This document shows, piece after piece, positions 44,087-52,378 of a DNA stretch of 58,698 nucleotides (position 1 is the stretch's first letter; each line of letters begins with the position of its first letter). Source of the DNA: Candidatus Azobacteroides sp. (GTDB lineage: Bacteria; Bacteroidota; Bacteroidia; Bacteroidales; Azobacteroidaceae); assembly GCA_009778655.1 (NCBI GenBank), contig WRFZ01000176.1, positions 1 to 58,698 on the forward strand, given 5' to 3'. Below the pieces are notes generated by a model. That model was not told where the DNA came from and did not search any database. It saw only the letters and a list, made by a program, of their open reading frames with translations. Position numbers and translations under genes: made by a program.

Positions 44087-45153
44087 ATATAGCAGCATTA
44101 GTATCGGGAGGAGTTGACAGTTCGGTAGTCGTTCATCTGTTGAAAGAAGCCGGGTATGAACCTGTTATCTTCTATATAAAAATCGGAATGGAAGATAAGG
44201 ACGGATTTATTGATTGTCCGTCCGAAGAAGATATTGAAATCACCACTTATATTGCCCGAAAATACGGTTGCAAAATGGAGGTGGTTTCGTTGCACAAAGA
44301 ATATTGGGAAAGCGTGGTCAGTTATACCATTGACGCTGTCCGGCGCGGTTTGACGCCTAATCCCGATATGATGTGCAACAAGCTGATTAAATTCGGTGTG
44401 TTCGAACAAAAGTGGGGGCATGCTTTCGACCGGATTGCAACCGGGCATTATGCGACAACTACCGAAATAAACAATAAAATATACCTTTCCACAGCTGCCG
44501 ATAAAATCAAAGACCAAACGTATTTTATCGGTCAAGTAAACTATTTGCAGGTTTCAAAGCTCATGTTTCCCATCGGACATTTGTTGAAAAAGGAAGTGCG
44601 AGCCATTGCCGTTGAACAAGGACTTCCGAGCGCTACCCGTAAAGACAGTCAAGGGATTTGTTTTCTCGGAAAAATCAACTACAATGATTTTATCCGTCGC
44701 TATCTCGGCGAATGTCCGGGTAACATCGTCGAATGGGAAACCGGAAAAACAGTGGGAAAACACAAAGGCTATTGGTTTCATACCATCGGTCAGCGCAAGG
44801 GTTTATATTTGAGCGGCGGTCCTTGGTTTGTAATTAAAAAGGACGTGGAAAATAATATTGTCTATGTTTCCAACGGATACGATCCGGAAACGCAGTACGG
44901 AAAAATAGTGAATCTGCAAGGATTCGGTTTTATTACCGAAGACCCTTGGGGCGATTTTTCCGATGAAAAAGAAATCGCATTCAAAATCCGGCATACGCCC
45001 GGATTTACTTTCGGGAAAATCCGGCGAATCGGCGATGTTTACCGTATCGAATCGGACGATAAAATACAAGGAATTGCGGCCGGGCAATTCGGCGTGGTCT
45101 ATGACAGAGATTGTCGCTTATGTCTCGGCAGCGGAATGATTATTGATGAATAA
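44083..45153 (+). CDS. mnmA: tRNA 2-thiouridine(34) synthase MnmA
   Basis: MnmA thiolates U34 of tRNAs for Lys, Glu and Gln. The PP-loop [13 protein letters not shown] starts at residue 8, binding ATP. The two catalytic cysteines are in [10 protein letters not shown] and [18 protein letters not shown] and a C-terminal beta-barrel domain are also present. The length of 356 residues is normal. Bacteroidota often carry more than one MnmA paralogue; this one is the shorter-loop type. It overlaps the flippase gene by 4 nt and is followed 12 nt later by the DUF4491 gene. Confidence 0.96.
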   Translation: MNIAALVSGGVDSSVVVHLLKEAGYEPVIFYIKIGMEDKDGFIDCPSEEDIEITTYIARKYGCKMEVVSLHKEYWESVVSYTIDAVRRGLTPNPDMMCNKLIKFGVFEQKWGHAFDRIATGHYATTTEINNKIYLSTAADKIKDQTYFIGQVNYLQVSKLMFPIGHLLKKEVRAIAVEQGLPSATRKDSQGICFLGKINYNDFIRRYLGECPGNIVEWETGKTVGKHKGYWFHTIGQRKGLYLSGGPWFVIKKDVENNIVYVSNGYDPETQYGKIVNLQGFGFITEDPWGDFSDEKEIAFKIRHTPGFTFGKIRRIGDVYRIESDDKIQGIAAGQFGVVYDRDCRLCLGSGMIIDE

Positions 45154-45165
45154 ACTTTTAATTTT

Positions 45166-45471
45166 ATGATGCAATTTATTGAAACTTATAATTTAACGGG
45201 AATTATTATCGGTCTGGTTACGTTTGTGATTATCGGGCTTTTTCATCCTTTGGTAATCAAGGGAGAATATTATTTTGGCGTAAAATGTTGGTGGGTCTTT
45301 TTACTCTTGGGCATCGGCGGAATTATCGCCGCATTGCTTCTGCGTAATCTCATCCTATCAACTTCATGCGGCGTTTTTGCCTTTTCCTCTTTCTGGTCAA
45401 TCGGCGAACTTTTCGAACAACGGAAGCGCGTCGAAAAAGGATGGTTTCCGAAACGGGAAAAGAATAAATGA
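45166..45471 (+). CDS. DUF4491 membrane protein
   Basis: This 101-residue protein has three hydrophobic segments and matches DUF4491 throughout: NLTGIIIGLVTFVIIGLFHP, then KGEYYFGVKCWWVFLLLGIGG, and the C-terminal SIGELFEQRKRVEKGWFPK. The function is unknown. ATG codons at 45166 and 45169 are equivalent starts. It follows mnmA by 12 nt, probably on the same transcript. Confidence 0.9.
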   Translation: MMQFIETYNLTGIIIGLVTFVIIGLFHPLVIKGEYYFGVKCWWVFLLLGIGGIIAALLLRNLILSTSCGVFAFSSFWSIGELFEQRKRVEKGWFPKREKNK

Positions 45472-45511
45472 GTTTTTCGGGGAACAGGTACGATATTTTG
45501 GCGAAATATTG

Positions 45512-45519
45512 TATCTTTG
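45512..45519 (+). promoter_or_regulatory. -7 promoter box of the PIN toxin-antitoxin locus
   Basis: TATCTTTG matches TAnnTTTG and lies 20 nt upstream of the ATG at 45540. Confidence 0.55.
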
Positions 45520-45539
45520 TAAATTAAAGACAGATTGTT

Positions 45540-45779
45540 ATGGAAGTATATAGAAAAACGGTTGATTCGGAGTTGCTCTTATCTGTTATGGAGTTGCCGG
45601 AGAGTATGCGACAGGGTAAGGTAGAGGTTGTTGTGTTTCCTGCAATCCAACAGGATGTACCTAAGCATACGGCAAAAAGCATGAAAGGATTTTTGAAAAA
45701 ATATGCTGATCCGACATTGGTCGCGCAGGAGAAAGAAACTTGGGAAACAAATGCAAAAGAAAAACAGACTTCTCTTTGA
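45540..45779 (+). CDS. Putative antitoxin of a PIN-domain toxin pair
   Basis: This 79-residue protein has an N-terminal strand-helix-strand pattern (YRKTVDSELLLSVMELPESMRQGKVEVVVFP) and a charged C-terminal helix that would wrap the toxin (SMKGFLKKYADPTLVAQEKETWETNAKE). I do not recognise a named DNA-binding fold with confidence. Position argues for an antitoxin: it directly precedes and overlaps a PIN toxin by 29 nt and has its own promoter box. It likely autorepresses with the toxin. Confidence 0.75.
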   Translation: MEVYRKTVDSELLLSVMELPESMRQGKVEVVVFPAIQQDVPKHTAKSMKGFLKKYADPTLVAQEKETWETNAKEKQTSL

Positions 45780-46137
45780 TACAAATGCCATCCTACGTTA
45801 CATTTTGCAAGACAATCCTACAATGGCAAACGCTGTTGAAGCGGAATTGGAATCAAATACGGGGAATTGCTTGATTACAACAGAAGTAATTACCGAAATG
45901 GTTTATGTATTAACCAAAGTGTACAAAATAAATCGCCGGCTTGTTGCAGAAACGATAGAAGGAATTGCGAATCTTGATGTTAATCCGGTTGCTAATTGCG
46001 ATGTGGTGTGTTATGCTTTAAACCTTTATGCAACAACAAACCTTGACTTTGTTGATCGTTTACTTATCGGGTATGCAAAAGTCAAAAACTATACGGTGTT
46101 TACTTTTGATAAAGATCTGAAAAAACACTTGAAGTAA
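45751..46137 (+). CDS. PIN-domain ribonuclease toxin (VapC-like)
   Basis: This 128-residue PIN-domain protein begins with LLFDTNAILRYIL, supplying the first catalytic aspartate. It continues with EVITEMVYVLTKVYKI (acidic residue of motif 2) and ends with NLDFVDRLLIGYAKVKNYTVFTFDKDLKKHL, giving the remaining acidic residues. VapC-type toxins cut specific RNAs, often tRNAs. The ATG at 45751 gives the canonical N terminus; the longer frame would lie entirely within the antitoxin. It appears complete and probably active. Confidence 0.92.
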   Translation: MQKKNRLLFDTNAILRYILQDNPTMANAVEAELESNTGNCLITTEVITEMVYVLTKVYKINRRLVAETIEGIANLDVNPVANCDVVCYALNLYATTNLDFVDRLLIGYAKVKNYTVFTFDKDLKKHLK

Positions 46138-46181
46138 AGTTCCCTGAGTTTTTTCTGATACGAAAATAAAAACACAACTTC

Positions 46182-46787
46182 TTATTTGTATTTATCCGGC
46201 GTTACGATAACCGAAAACAGATAATTTCCGTTTTTATCCTTGTAATAATGAACCAAAGTCATTTCATTCTTGCGTTGATACTCTGCATCCGGCGATGTCT
46301 TTACGCCATTGATAATAAGCGGTTCCAGTTTATTTTTCATGGCGATTGTATCAACCTTTCCTTTTTCCATATTCACTAAGGTATAGTTATATTGAAAAGT
46401 TTTTTTATCAAGTGTTATCATGTTGTCTAACCTTGTCTCCGAATCAATCATCACCGGAAGATTGCGATTTATCCGGTCGGTTGTTTCCAATAAAGGTTTG
46501 TCAAAAGCGCTCGAAGATTGAGAACTCTGATTGGCCCCGTTAAAATACACGAAAGACGCAGTTGCTCCGATCAATGTTCCTATAATTATTCCTATAAATA
46601 ATCCGCCTATAACTAATCCGATGGTCAGTGATAAGGCTACTTTTTTCTTGGCGGGTCCGACCGGTTTCTCCGGTACCGTATTTTCTACCACGATCTTGGG
46701 TAACTCATATCCGCATCCGCGGCAATATTTGGAGTAACTCGGGTTTTCCGCTCCACACCGATTGCATATAATTCTATCCGATACCAT
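46182..46787 (-). CDS. Zinc-ribbon single-pass membrane protein
   Basis: This 201-residue protein has an N-terminal zinc ribbon (IICNRCGAENPSYSKYCRGCGYELP) with two CxxC pairs. A proline-rich linker and a single hydrophobic segment follow at about 50-80 (LSLTIGLVIGGLFIGIIIGTLIG). The ~120-residue C-terminal domain, likely outside the cytoplasm, is unassigned. Zinc-ribbon/one-helix/outer-domain proteins occur widely but have no general role. It is the last gene of a unit with the XRE-cupin regulator and the acyl-CoA ligase (34 nt downstream of the ligase). Confidence 0.8.
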   Translation of the reverse strand: MVSDRIICNRCGAENPSYSKYCRGCGYELPKIVVENTVPEKPVGPAKKKVALSLTIGLVIGGLFIGIIIGTLIGATASFVYFNGANQSSQSSSAFDKPLLETTDRINRNLPVMIDSETRLDNMITLDKKTFQYNYTLVNMEKGKVDTIAMKNKLEPLIINGVKTSPDAEYQRKNEMTLVHYYKDKNGNYLFSVIVTPDKYK

Positions 46788-46821
46788 ACGTTTATTTGAT
46801 TATTGATGATTGTAAATTTAT

Positions 46822-48471
46822 TTATACTACTTCCGTTCCCTGTGCTTTCAACAACTCCAAACTCATATCTTTCAATTTGAATTTCTGAATTTTTCCGCTT
46901 CCGGTCATGGGGTAAGTTTCTAAAAAGAAAACATATTTGGGAATTTTGTGGCGGGCAATCTTGCCGCGACAAAAATCGCGTACATCTTCTTCTGTTAAAT
47001 GGACGCCGTCATGAAGAATAATAAAAGCGCCTACTTCTTCTCCGTATTTTCTCGATGGAACCGCCGCAACCTGCACGTCTTTAACGCCTTCCAAATGATA
47101 AAGAAATTCTTCTATTTCACGCGGATAAATGTTTTCGCCCCCGCGGATAATCATGTCTTTGATGCGTCCGGTTATACGGTAGCTACCGTTTTTATCTTTG
47201 ATGCCCAAATCGCCCGAATGCAACCATCCGTCCTTGTCAATAACTTCGGCGGTGGCTTCCGGATTATTGTAATAACCTTTCATCACATTGTAACCGCGAC
47301 AGCAAAGTTCGCCTTGCTGCTCCGCGTCCAAATGCTTCCCTGTTTCGGGATCAATAACCGCTACTTCGGTAAATTCGTATTCGTGTCCCACTGTGTTGCA
47401 GCGGATTTCGAAAGAGTCGTCAATACGGGTTTGCGTCATACCGGGTGACGTCTCGGTCAAACCGTAAACACTGGTGATTTGGGTGTACATTTTTTCATTC
47501 ACTTGTTTCATCAATTCCACCGGACAAAGCGAACCGGCCATAATGCCCGTGCGCAAACTCGTAAGATCAAACACATCGAACATCGGATGGTTCAATTCGG
47601 CAATAAACATGGTCGGGACGCCGTAGATCGCCGTACATCTTTCTTTATGAATGGAAGCCAGCACTACCAGCGGATCAAATTTTTCCACCATCACTTGCGT
47701 ACAACCGTGTGTTAAAACATTCATCGTTGCCAATACCACTCCGAAACAATGGAACAGCGGTACACAGCAACAGAGTTTGTCTTTGTCGGTAAACGCCATA
47801 TGTTCGCCCGTCAAATAACCGTTGTTGGCAATATTATAATGCGAAAGCATCACACCTTTCGGAAAACCGGTGGTACCCGATGTATATTGCATATTCACCA
47901 CATCGTGACAATGGATGGTTTTCTTAATTTCGATTAACCGTTTGTCATCCACATTTTTACCTAAAAGTAAGAGTTCGGCGGTATTATACATGCCTCGGTG
48001 TTTTTCTTGTCCGATATAAATCACGTTCCGCATATGAGGAAAACGTTCGCTACGTAAATATCCGCGTTCGGTTGTTTTCAGTTCCGGAAGCATAGCGTAA
48101 GTCATCTCCACATAATCGGAATCCCAAGTACCATCAATAATGCAAAGCGTATGCATATCGGAATTTTGACAAAGGTATTCCAATTCGCTTTGCTTATAAC
48201 TCGTATTTACGGTAACCGACACGGCTCCGATTTTAGCGCAAGCAAACAAAAAAGTCAGCCAATCGGGTACATTGGTTGCCCAAATCCCCACATGGCAGCC
48301 TTTGGAAATGCCGATAGCCAACAACCCCTTTGCCAAATCATTTACCCGATTATCAAACTCTTTCCAAGTAAATCGTAAATTACGGTCGGAATAAACGATA
48401 TATTCCTTATCGGGAGTGACAGCAGCCCAATGTTCGAGCCAATCACCTAATGTTTTGTCAAATAATTCCAT
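46822..48471 (-). CDS. AMP-forming acyl-CoA synthetase
   Basis: This 549-residue adenylating enzyme has the ATP-binding P-loop [18 protein letters not shown], the core motif [13 protein letters not shown], the hinge [15 protein letters not shown]...[22 protein letters not shown] and the C-terminal lysine in [14 protein letters not shown]. It resembles medium- to long-chain fatty acid:CoA ligases and would activate a carboxylic acid as acyl-CoA in the cytoplasm. It follows an XRE-cupin gene by 9 nt, so the regulator probably controls it and may sense the ligand or its product. The exact chain length is not predictable. Confidence 0.94.
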   Translation of the reverse strand: MELFDKTLGDWLEHWAAVTPDKEYIVYSDRNLRFTWKEFDNRVNDLAKGLLAIGISKGCHVGIWATNVPDWLTFLFACAKIGAVSVTVNTSYKQSELEYLCQNSDMHTLCIIDGTWDSDYVEMTYAMLPELKTTERGYLRSERFPHMRNVIYIGQEKHRGMYNTAELLLLGKNVDDKRLIEIKKTIHCHDVVNMQYTSGTTGFPKGVMLSHYNIANNGYLTGEHMAFTDKDKLCCCVPLFHCFGVVLATMNVLTHGCTQVMVEKFDPLVVLASIHKERCTAIYGVPTMFIAELNHPMFDVFDLTSLRTGIMAGSLCPVELMKQVNEKMYTQITSVYGLTETSPGMTQTRIDDSFEIRCNTVGHEYEFTEVAVIDPETGKHLDAEQQGELCCRGYNVMKGYYNNPEATAEVIDKDGWLHSGDLGIKDKNGSYRITGRIKDMIIRGGENIYPREIEEFLYHLEGVKDVQVAAVPSRKYGEEVGAFIILHDGVHLTEEDVRDFCRGKIARHKIPKYVFFLETYPMTGSGKIQKFKLKDMSLELLKAQGTEVV

Positions 48472-48480
48472 TTTTTAAAA

Positions 48481-49053
48481 TTATATCGGAGTATAAACAA
48501 CGGCTAAGATTTTAGCGGCGTCATTATTATAAGCATGTACATGATGCGCCACAATCGAGTCGTAATAAATGCTGTCGCCCGGTTCCAACCAATAAATATC
48601 TTTGCCGTAGTTGATTTCTATTGTTCCCTCAAGCACATAAATAAACTCTTCGCCTTCGTGCGACGATAATGCAAATTCCGCTTCCGAAGCGATAATATCA
48701 ATGATGAAAGGTTCCATGTGACGACCGCTTTTCGTTTTCGAAAGCGAATAATAATCCATATGTTTGCGTAATTCGGATGCGTTATTTGAAAAACCGATAC
48801 CTTCGGCTTTATCTGTTTTGCGAGTAACAACCGGTCCCAATTCATCATTATCATCGAGGAAAGTTCCCAAACGTACACCCATCACTCGCGCTATCTTAAT
48901 GAGCGGCGCCAGTGACGGCAAATTGGTATTTTCTTCTATTAAAATAATTTGGTCAATATTCAAACCGCTTCTTTCCGATAACTCTTCGCGGGTAATATTT
49001 TTCGATTCACGAAGATTTTTTATCTTTTCTCCTACCTTTATTGATTTTGACAT
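48481..49053 (-). CDS. XRE-family transcriptional regulator with C-terminal cupin domain
   Basis: This 190-residue regulator has an N-terminal helix-turn-helix (KIKNLRESKNITREELSERSGL...QIILIEENTNLP) and a C-terminal cupin barrel (EGEEFIYVLEGTIEINYGKD and LEPGDSIYYDSIVAHHVHAY with metal-type His residues). Such regulators bind a small metabolite in the cupin. It leads an apparent operon with the acyl-CoA ligase, so control of acid activation is the simplest role. The upstream promoter has -33 and -7 elements at good spacing. Confidence 0.94.
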   Translation of the reverse strand: MSKSIKVGEKIKNLRESKNITREELSERSGLNIDQIILIEENTNLPSLAPLIKIARVMGVRLGTFLDDNDELGPVVTRKTDKAEGIGFSNNASELRKHMDYYSLSKTKSGRHMEPFIIDIIASEAEFALSSHEGEEFIYVLEGTIEINYGKDIYWLEPGDSIYYDSIVAHHVHAYNNDAAKILAVVYTPI

Positions 49054-49096
49054 ATTATATTGAGATTTGTCCGCTTTATTTTTTGAAATTTTGATG

Positions 49097-49125
49097 CAAA
49101 TTTAGGAAAATTTTAAGAAAAACAA
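49097..49125 (-). promoter_or_regulatory. Promoter of the XRE-cupin/acyl-CoA ligase operon
   Basis: On the minus strand, TTG (49123-49125) is followed after 18 nt by the -7 box TAAATTTG (49097-49104). The start codon at 49053 lies about 43 nt downstream. Confidence 0.6.
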
Positions 49126-49273
49126 TAATTTTTTTTGCGAGACTTTCTTCAAAATCCTGTCATGGCAGGCTTGACCGCCATCTTTTCTAAAAACAATCGT
49201 TGATTATGAGCAGATTATGTGTTTTCACTACACTACGTCTGCAATGATATTCTTATTTTTCCCGAATTATTTG

Positions 49274-49281
49274 TATTTTTG
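49274..49281 (+). promoter_or_regulatory. -7 promoter box of the ECF sigma operon
   Basis: TATTTTTG matches the primary-sigma -7 box and lies 64 nt upstream of the ATG at 49346. The remainder of the ~290-nt gap holds only a short CCTG/CAGG hairpin near 49158. Confidence 0.5.
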
Positions 49282-49345
49282 ATGCAGCAAAATGGAATTA
49301 TCCTCGTCTCTATAATAGAATCAATAAAAAGAGAGCATATTCACG

Positions 49346-49864
49346 ATGACCTTATTTCGAAACGACAAGAAATCTCCGATGTTCCAAAAGGAATTGTATC
49401 AACTCCACTACCGGAGGATCTACAACACCTGCCTGCGTATCATCGGAAATTCCCGAGACGCCGAAGAAGCTATGCATGATGTGTTTTTGAAGTTATTTGA
49501 CAATATGGATCATTTGCAGGATGAAGAAGCTTTTTATTCGTGGAGCCGAAGCATTGCCATCCGAACTTCGATTGACAGGGTACGCAAGAAAAAGCCGGCT
49601 TTTGAATCGCTGGATAATTTATCCGTTGCCGATGAAGAGCCGGACGAAGAACCACCGGAACTGTCCGTGGAATCCGTCAAGCGCGAATTGAACAACTTGC
49701 CCGACGGTTATCGTATCGTCGTGTCAATGCGTCTGTTCGAAGACTGCGAGTTCGAAGAAATCGCCCAAGCGCTGCAAATCAAAGAATCAACCGCACGTTC
49801 GCAATATATTCGCGGACGCAATAAGTTAGCTGAAATGTTAAAAAGTAAAATTATCAACCGATGA
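49346..49864 (+). CDS. ECF-family RNA polymerase sigma factor
   Basis: This 172-residue sigma-70 factor of the extracytoplasmic-function group has region 2 at about 13-75 (YQLHYRRIYNTCLRIIGNSRDAEEAMHDVFLKLF, then SWSRSIAIRTSIDRVRKKK) and region 4 at about 110-165 (LNNLPDGYRIVVSMRLFEDCEFEEIAQAL with a helix-turn-helix ending ESTARSQYIRGRNKL). It directs RNA polymerase to a regulon when released from its anti-sigma factor, encoded next with a 4-nt overlap. The target regulon is not known; the two downstream beta-helix-like genes are likely members. Confidence 0.95.
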   Translation: MTLFRNDKKSPMFQKELYQLHYRRIYNTCLRIIGNSRDAEEAMHDVFLKLFDNMDHLQDEEAFYSWSRSIAIRTSIDRVRKKKPAFESLDNLSVADEEPDEEPPELSVESVKRELNNLPDGYRIVVSMRLFEDCEFEEIAQALQIKESTARSQYIRGRNKLAEMLKSKIINR

Positions 49865-50364
49865 ATCGTTTAGAACAATACATCCGCGACCGTAAAAATT
49901 TATTTGAGGAAGAACCTGCGGCAGGTCATTTCGAGCGGTTGCAACAAAAGATGAATCGCCAATCTCGACGAGTAGCAGTACTGCGTTGGAGCATCTCGAT
50001 TGCCGCATCTGTCGCCATCGTATTTTTTGTCGGTATCCTGTGGCGACATGCCGGAAAACAAGACAACAGAATAGTTATGTGTGAAAACACTATTGATATG
50101 AAAGATTGTTACTTAAATAAAATGAATGTCGTAGCCGGCCGGATAGAAGTGCTTACCAAAGATTTAGACCCATGGGATCGGCAACAGGTGATGAGCGATG
50201 TGCAAAACATTATTGACATAGCGGGAAGCGGTTTCGAACATGAGATTCCGGAAGAACTCCCGGTTAAAGAAACAAAATTAATCCTTGCGGCCTATTATCG
50301 TCAAAATCTGAAAAGTCTGGAAACGATAGAAGAAGATTTAAAAATTATGAATTATGAATTATGA
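49861..50364 (+). CDS. Membrane-bound anti-sigma factor
   Basis: This 167-residue protein has a cytoplasmic N-terminal helix region (MNRLEQYIRDRKNLFEEEPAAGHFERL), one transmembrane segment at about 44-62 (WSISIAASVAIVFFVGILW) and an outer C-terminal domain (~100 residues). No HxxxCxxC zinc motif is seen. It overlaps the sigma gene by 4 nt, which fixes its role as the cognate anti-sigma by context. The last residues (IMNYEL) are encoded by a heptamer DNA repeat, so its natural C terminus was probably altered by that repeat. Confidence 0.85.
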   Translation: MNRLEQYIRDRKNLFEEEPAAGHFERLQQKMNRQSRRVAVLRWSISIAASVAIVFFVGILWRHAGKQDNRIVMCENTIDMKDCYLNKMNVVAGRIEVLTKDLDPWDRQQVMSDVQNIIDIAGSGFEHEIPEELPVKETKLILAAYYRQNLKSLETIEEDLKIMNYEL

Positions 50365-50367
50365 ATT
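50343..50367 (+). repeat. Heptamer tandem repeat, copy B (three AATTATG plus AATT)
   Basis: The unit AATTATG repeats three times and ends in AATT. It spans the last codons and stop of the anti-sigma gene. It is identical over 25 bp to copy A at 38062-38086 and has the same orientation relative to the upstream gene. Confidence 0.9.
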
Positions 50368-50392
50368 GCAAATTTTAAATAATATAAGAATT

Positions 50393-51205
50393 ATGAAACG
50401 AGTATTTTTATTTTTAATGATTACCGGGCTGACAACAATGGTTGCATTCGGCCAAAAAACAGAAACCCGTTCGGTGTCGGGTTTCACGGGAATAGATGCT
50501 TCAAGCGCATTTGATATTACGGTTACCAAAGGCGGTACGGAGTCTCTTTCCATTGAAGCTGACGATGAAATAATGCCTTATGTGCGTAGCGAAGTGAAAA
50601 ACGGAGTACTGAATCTGTATCTTGACAATCGTGACAATTTTAATAGGAATATGAAGAATATCAAAATTTTGAAAGCCTCTATTGTCATGAAGAACTTAGA
50701 CAAGGTAGCGCTTTCGGGCGCCTGTAAATTAACGGCAGACGACCTGTTTACTCCCGACAAATTCAAGAGTGATTGCAGCGGCGCTTCCAAGATGTCAATA
50801 AATGTGAATACCGGGCAATTAAGCATTGAGGCAAGCGGTGCAAGTAAAATTCAAATAAAAGCAAACGTTAGCGGCAATACCGAGTTGGAAGTTTCGGGCG
50901 CGTCGAAAATTCAAGGCGAATTGAAAGCTACTCATGTAAAGTTTGATTCCAGCGGAACAAGTTCCATTGAATTAACCGGTTCAGCTGAAAATATTGATAT
51001 TGATACTTCCGGAACGGCAAGTGTTATGGCCGAAGATTTTGCGGTGAAAAATGCCAATATCGAATCCTCCGGCGTCAGCAAAGTAACGGTAAATGTCAGT
51101 GATGCTTTGAAAGTGAATTCTTCGGGCGTATCTTCCGTCAGTTACAAAGGTTCTCCCGTCATCAACGCAAGTAACGGCAAAATGGCTAAAATCAAAAAGA
51201 TATAA
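50393..51205 (+). CDS. DUF2807 (head GIN domain) exported beta-helix protein
   Basis: This 270-residue protein has a signal peptide (MKRVFLFLMITGLTTMVAFGQ) and the DUF2807 N terminus (ETRSVSGFTGIDASSAFDITVTKG). The body is a ladder of short SG-A/T/V-S/C repeats spaced about 18-22 residues (SGACKL, CSGASKM, ASGASKI, VSGASKI, SSGTSSI, TSGTASV, SSGVSKV, SSGVSSV), which predicts a right-handed beta helix. Head GIN proteins are envelope proteins of unknown function. I start at the ATG at 50393; an upstream ATG at 50354 would erase the signal peptide start. It sits in the sigma operon. Confidence 0.9.
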   Translation: MKRVFLFLMITGLTTMVAFGQKTETRSVSGFTGIDASSAFDITVTKGGTESLSIEADDEIMPYVRSEVKNGVLNLYLDNRDNFNRNMKNIKILKASIVMKNLDKVALSGACKLTADDLFTPDKFKSDCSGASKMSINVNTGQLSIEASGASKIQIKANVSGNTELEVSGASKIQGELKATHVKFDSSGTSSIELTGSAENIDIDTSGTASVMAEDFAVKNANIESSGVSKVTVNVSDALKVNSSGVSSVSYKGSPVINASNGKMAKIKKI

Positions 51206-51218
51206 ATACCGATAATCA

Positions 51219-52250
51219 ATGAAAAAGTTATTTGTATTATTTGCCTGCATCTTGTTATGCGCAACCTTTTTCACGGTTCATGCCGATGAAGAAGAAAAAA
51301 GTCCGTTTCTGACTCGCACTTTTCCGACGTCATCCATCAAAGAAGTGGAATCCGCAACAGCAGGCGGCAGCTTAACCTTGACAGGCAATACCGGTTCGGA
51401 AGCCATAATTGAAATGTATATTTCGCGCGACAATTGGTCAACCGAGAAAATCAAACAAGTTCTTGATGAAAATTATACCGTTGACATCCGGGTCGAAAAC
51501 GGAAAGTTGTATGCTGTTGCTAAACAGAAAAGAAACGCTATGAATTGGAATTCGCAAGGATTAAGTATTTCGTTCAATATCAGCGTTCCGAAACAAGTTA
51601 ACAGCAATTTGCAAACCAGCGGCGGCAGTATCCGAATCAGCAATGTGTCCGGCTTACAGAATTTGCAAACCAGCGGCGGCTCGTTGACGGTTGAGAATGT
51701 TTCGGGTAATACCGCCGGTATGACCTCGGGCGGAAGTATCACCGTAACAGAATCAAAAGATAACATTAATTTGCAAACCAGCGGCGGAAGCATTACGGCG
51801 AAAGATTGCAGCGGAAAAATTGATTTGAAAACCTCGGGCGGAAGTATCAGCTTGAGCAACCTTTCCGGAAACATTAATGCAGCAACCAGCGGCGGAAGCG
51901 TAATGGCAAGCGACATCAAAGGGACGCTTAAAACCGGCACGTCGGGAGGAAGTGTGAGGTTAGACGGTATTTCGGGTAACTTGGATGCCTATACCTCAGG
52001 CGGAGGCATGGATGTAAGAATAACATCAGTGAGCGATTATGTAAAATTGTCGAACAGCGGAAGCCTCAGCTTGAGCTTACCTGCCGGTAAAGGATATAAT
52101 TTGAGTGTAAGAGCCAACAAAATAGAAACTTCCGGGTTGAAAGATTTCCGCGGGAACATGGAGAATTCGAATATAGAAGGAACCGTAGGTAACGGCGGTC
52201 CCGAAATCAATGTAAGGTCATCACAACGGGTACGTCTGTCGTTTGAATAA
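51219..52250 (+). CDS. DUF4097 (LiaG-like) exported repeat protein
   Basis: This 343-residue protein has a signal peptide (MKKLFVLFACILLCATFFTVHA). From about residue 50 the DUF4097 fold begins, with eight near-perfect ~19-residue repeats centred on TSGGS (LQTSGGSIRISNVSG, LQTSGGSLTVENVSG, MTSGGSITVTE and others). This predicts a beta-solenoid that presents regular Ser/Gly ladders at the surface. It starts 13 nt after the DUF2807 gene, so sigma, anti-sigma and both repeat proteins form one operon. Related proteins join envelope-stress systems in other phyla; the role here is inferred. A hairpin spans its stop codon. Confidence 0.9.
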   Translation: MKKLFVLFACILLCATFFTVHADEEEKSPFLTRTFPTSSIKEVESATAGGSLTLTGNTGSEAIIEMYISRDNWSTEKIKQVLDENYTVDIRVENGKLYAVAKQKRNAMNWNSQGLSISFNISVPKQVNSNLQTSGGSIRISNVSGLQNLQTSGGSLTVENVSGNTAGMTSGGSITVTESKDNINLQTSGGSITAKDCSGKIDLKTSGGSISLSNLSGNINAATSGGSVMASDIKGTLKTGTSGGSVRLDGISGNLDAYTSGGGMDVRITSVSDYVKLSNSGSLSLSLPAGKGYNLSVRANKIETSGLKDFRGNMENSNIEGTVGNGGPEINVRSSQRVRLSFE

Positions 52251-52260
52251 CGACAGACGT
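52232..52260 (+). terminator. Terminator-like hairpin spanning the stop codon of the DUF4097 gene
   Basis: A perfect 12-bp stem (ACGTCTGTCGTT and its reverse complement) with the 5-nt loop TGAAT contains the TAA at 52248-52250 partly in the loop and 3' arm. It is followed by TACTTT rather than a long T-tract, so it may end or stabilise the transcript. Confidence 0.6.
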
Positions 52261-52378
52261 TACTTTCCGGGCAATAATTGTAATTTGATTTTAATTTATT
52301 CCAAATTGTATATACGATTTATCCGGTTTATGCGTTTATCATAAAAACGGCTTTCATAAACACATAAACAATATAAGG

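Noticed and set aside
49157-49180. CCTG/CAGG hairpin upstream of the sigma gene
   Set aside because: The stem is only 4-5 bp with an adjacent partial repeat; too short to support a regulatory element.
49219-49479. Plus-strand frame (86 codons) overlapping the start of the ECF sigma gene
   Set aside because: It covers the promoter and the sigma gene in another frame and resembles nothing known.
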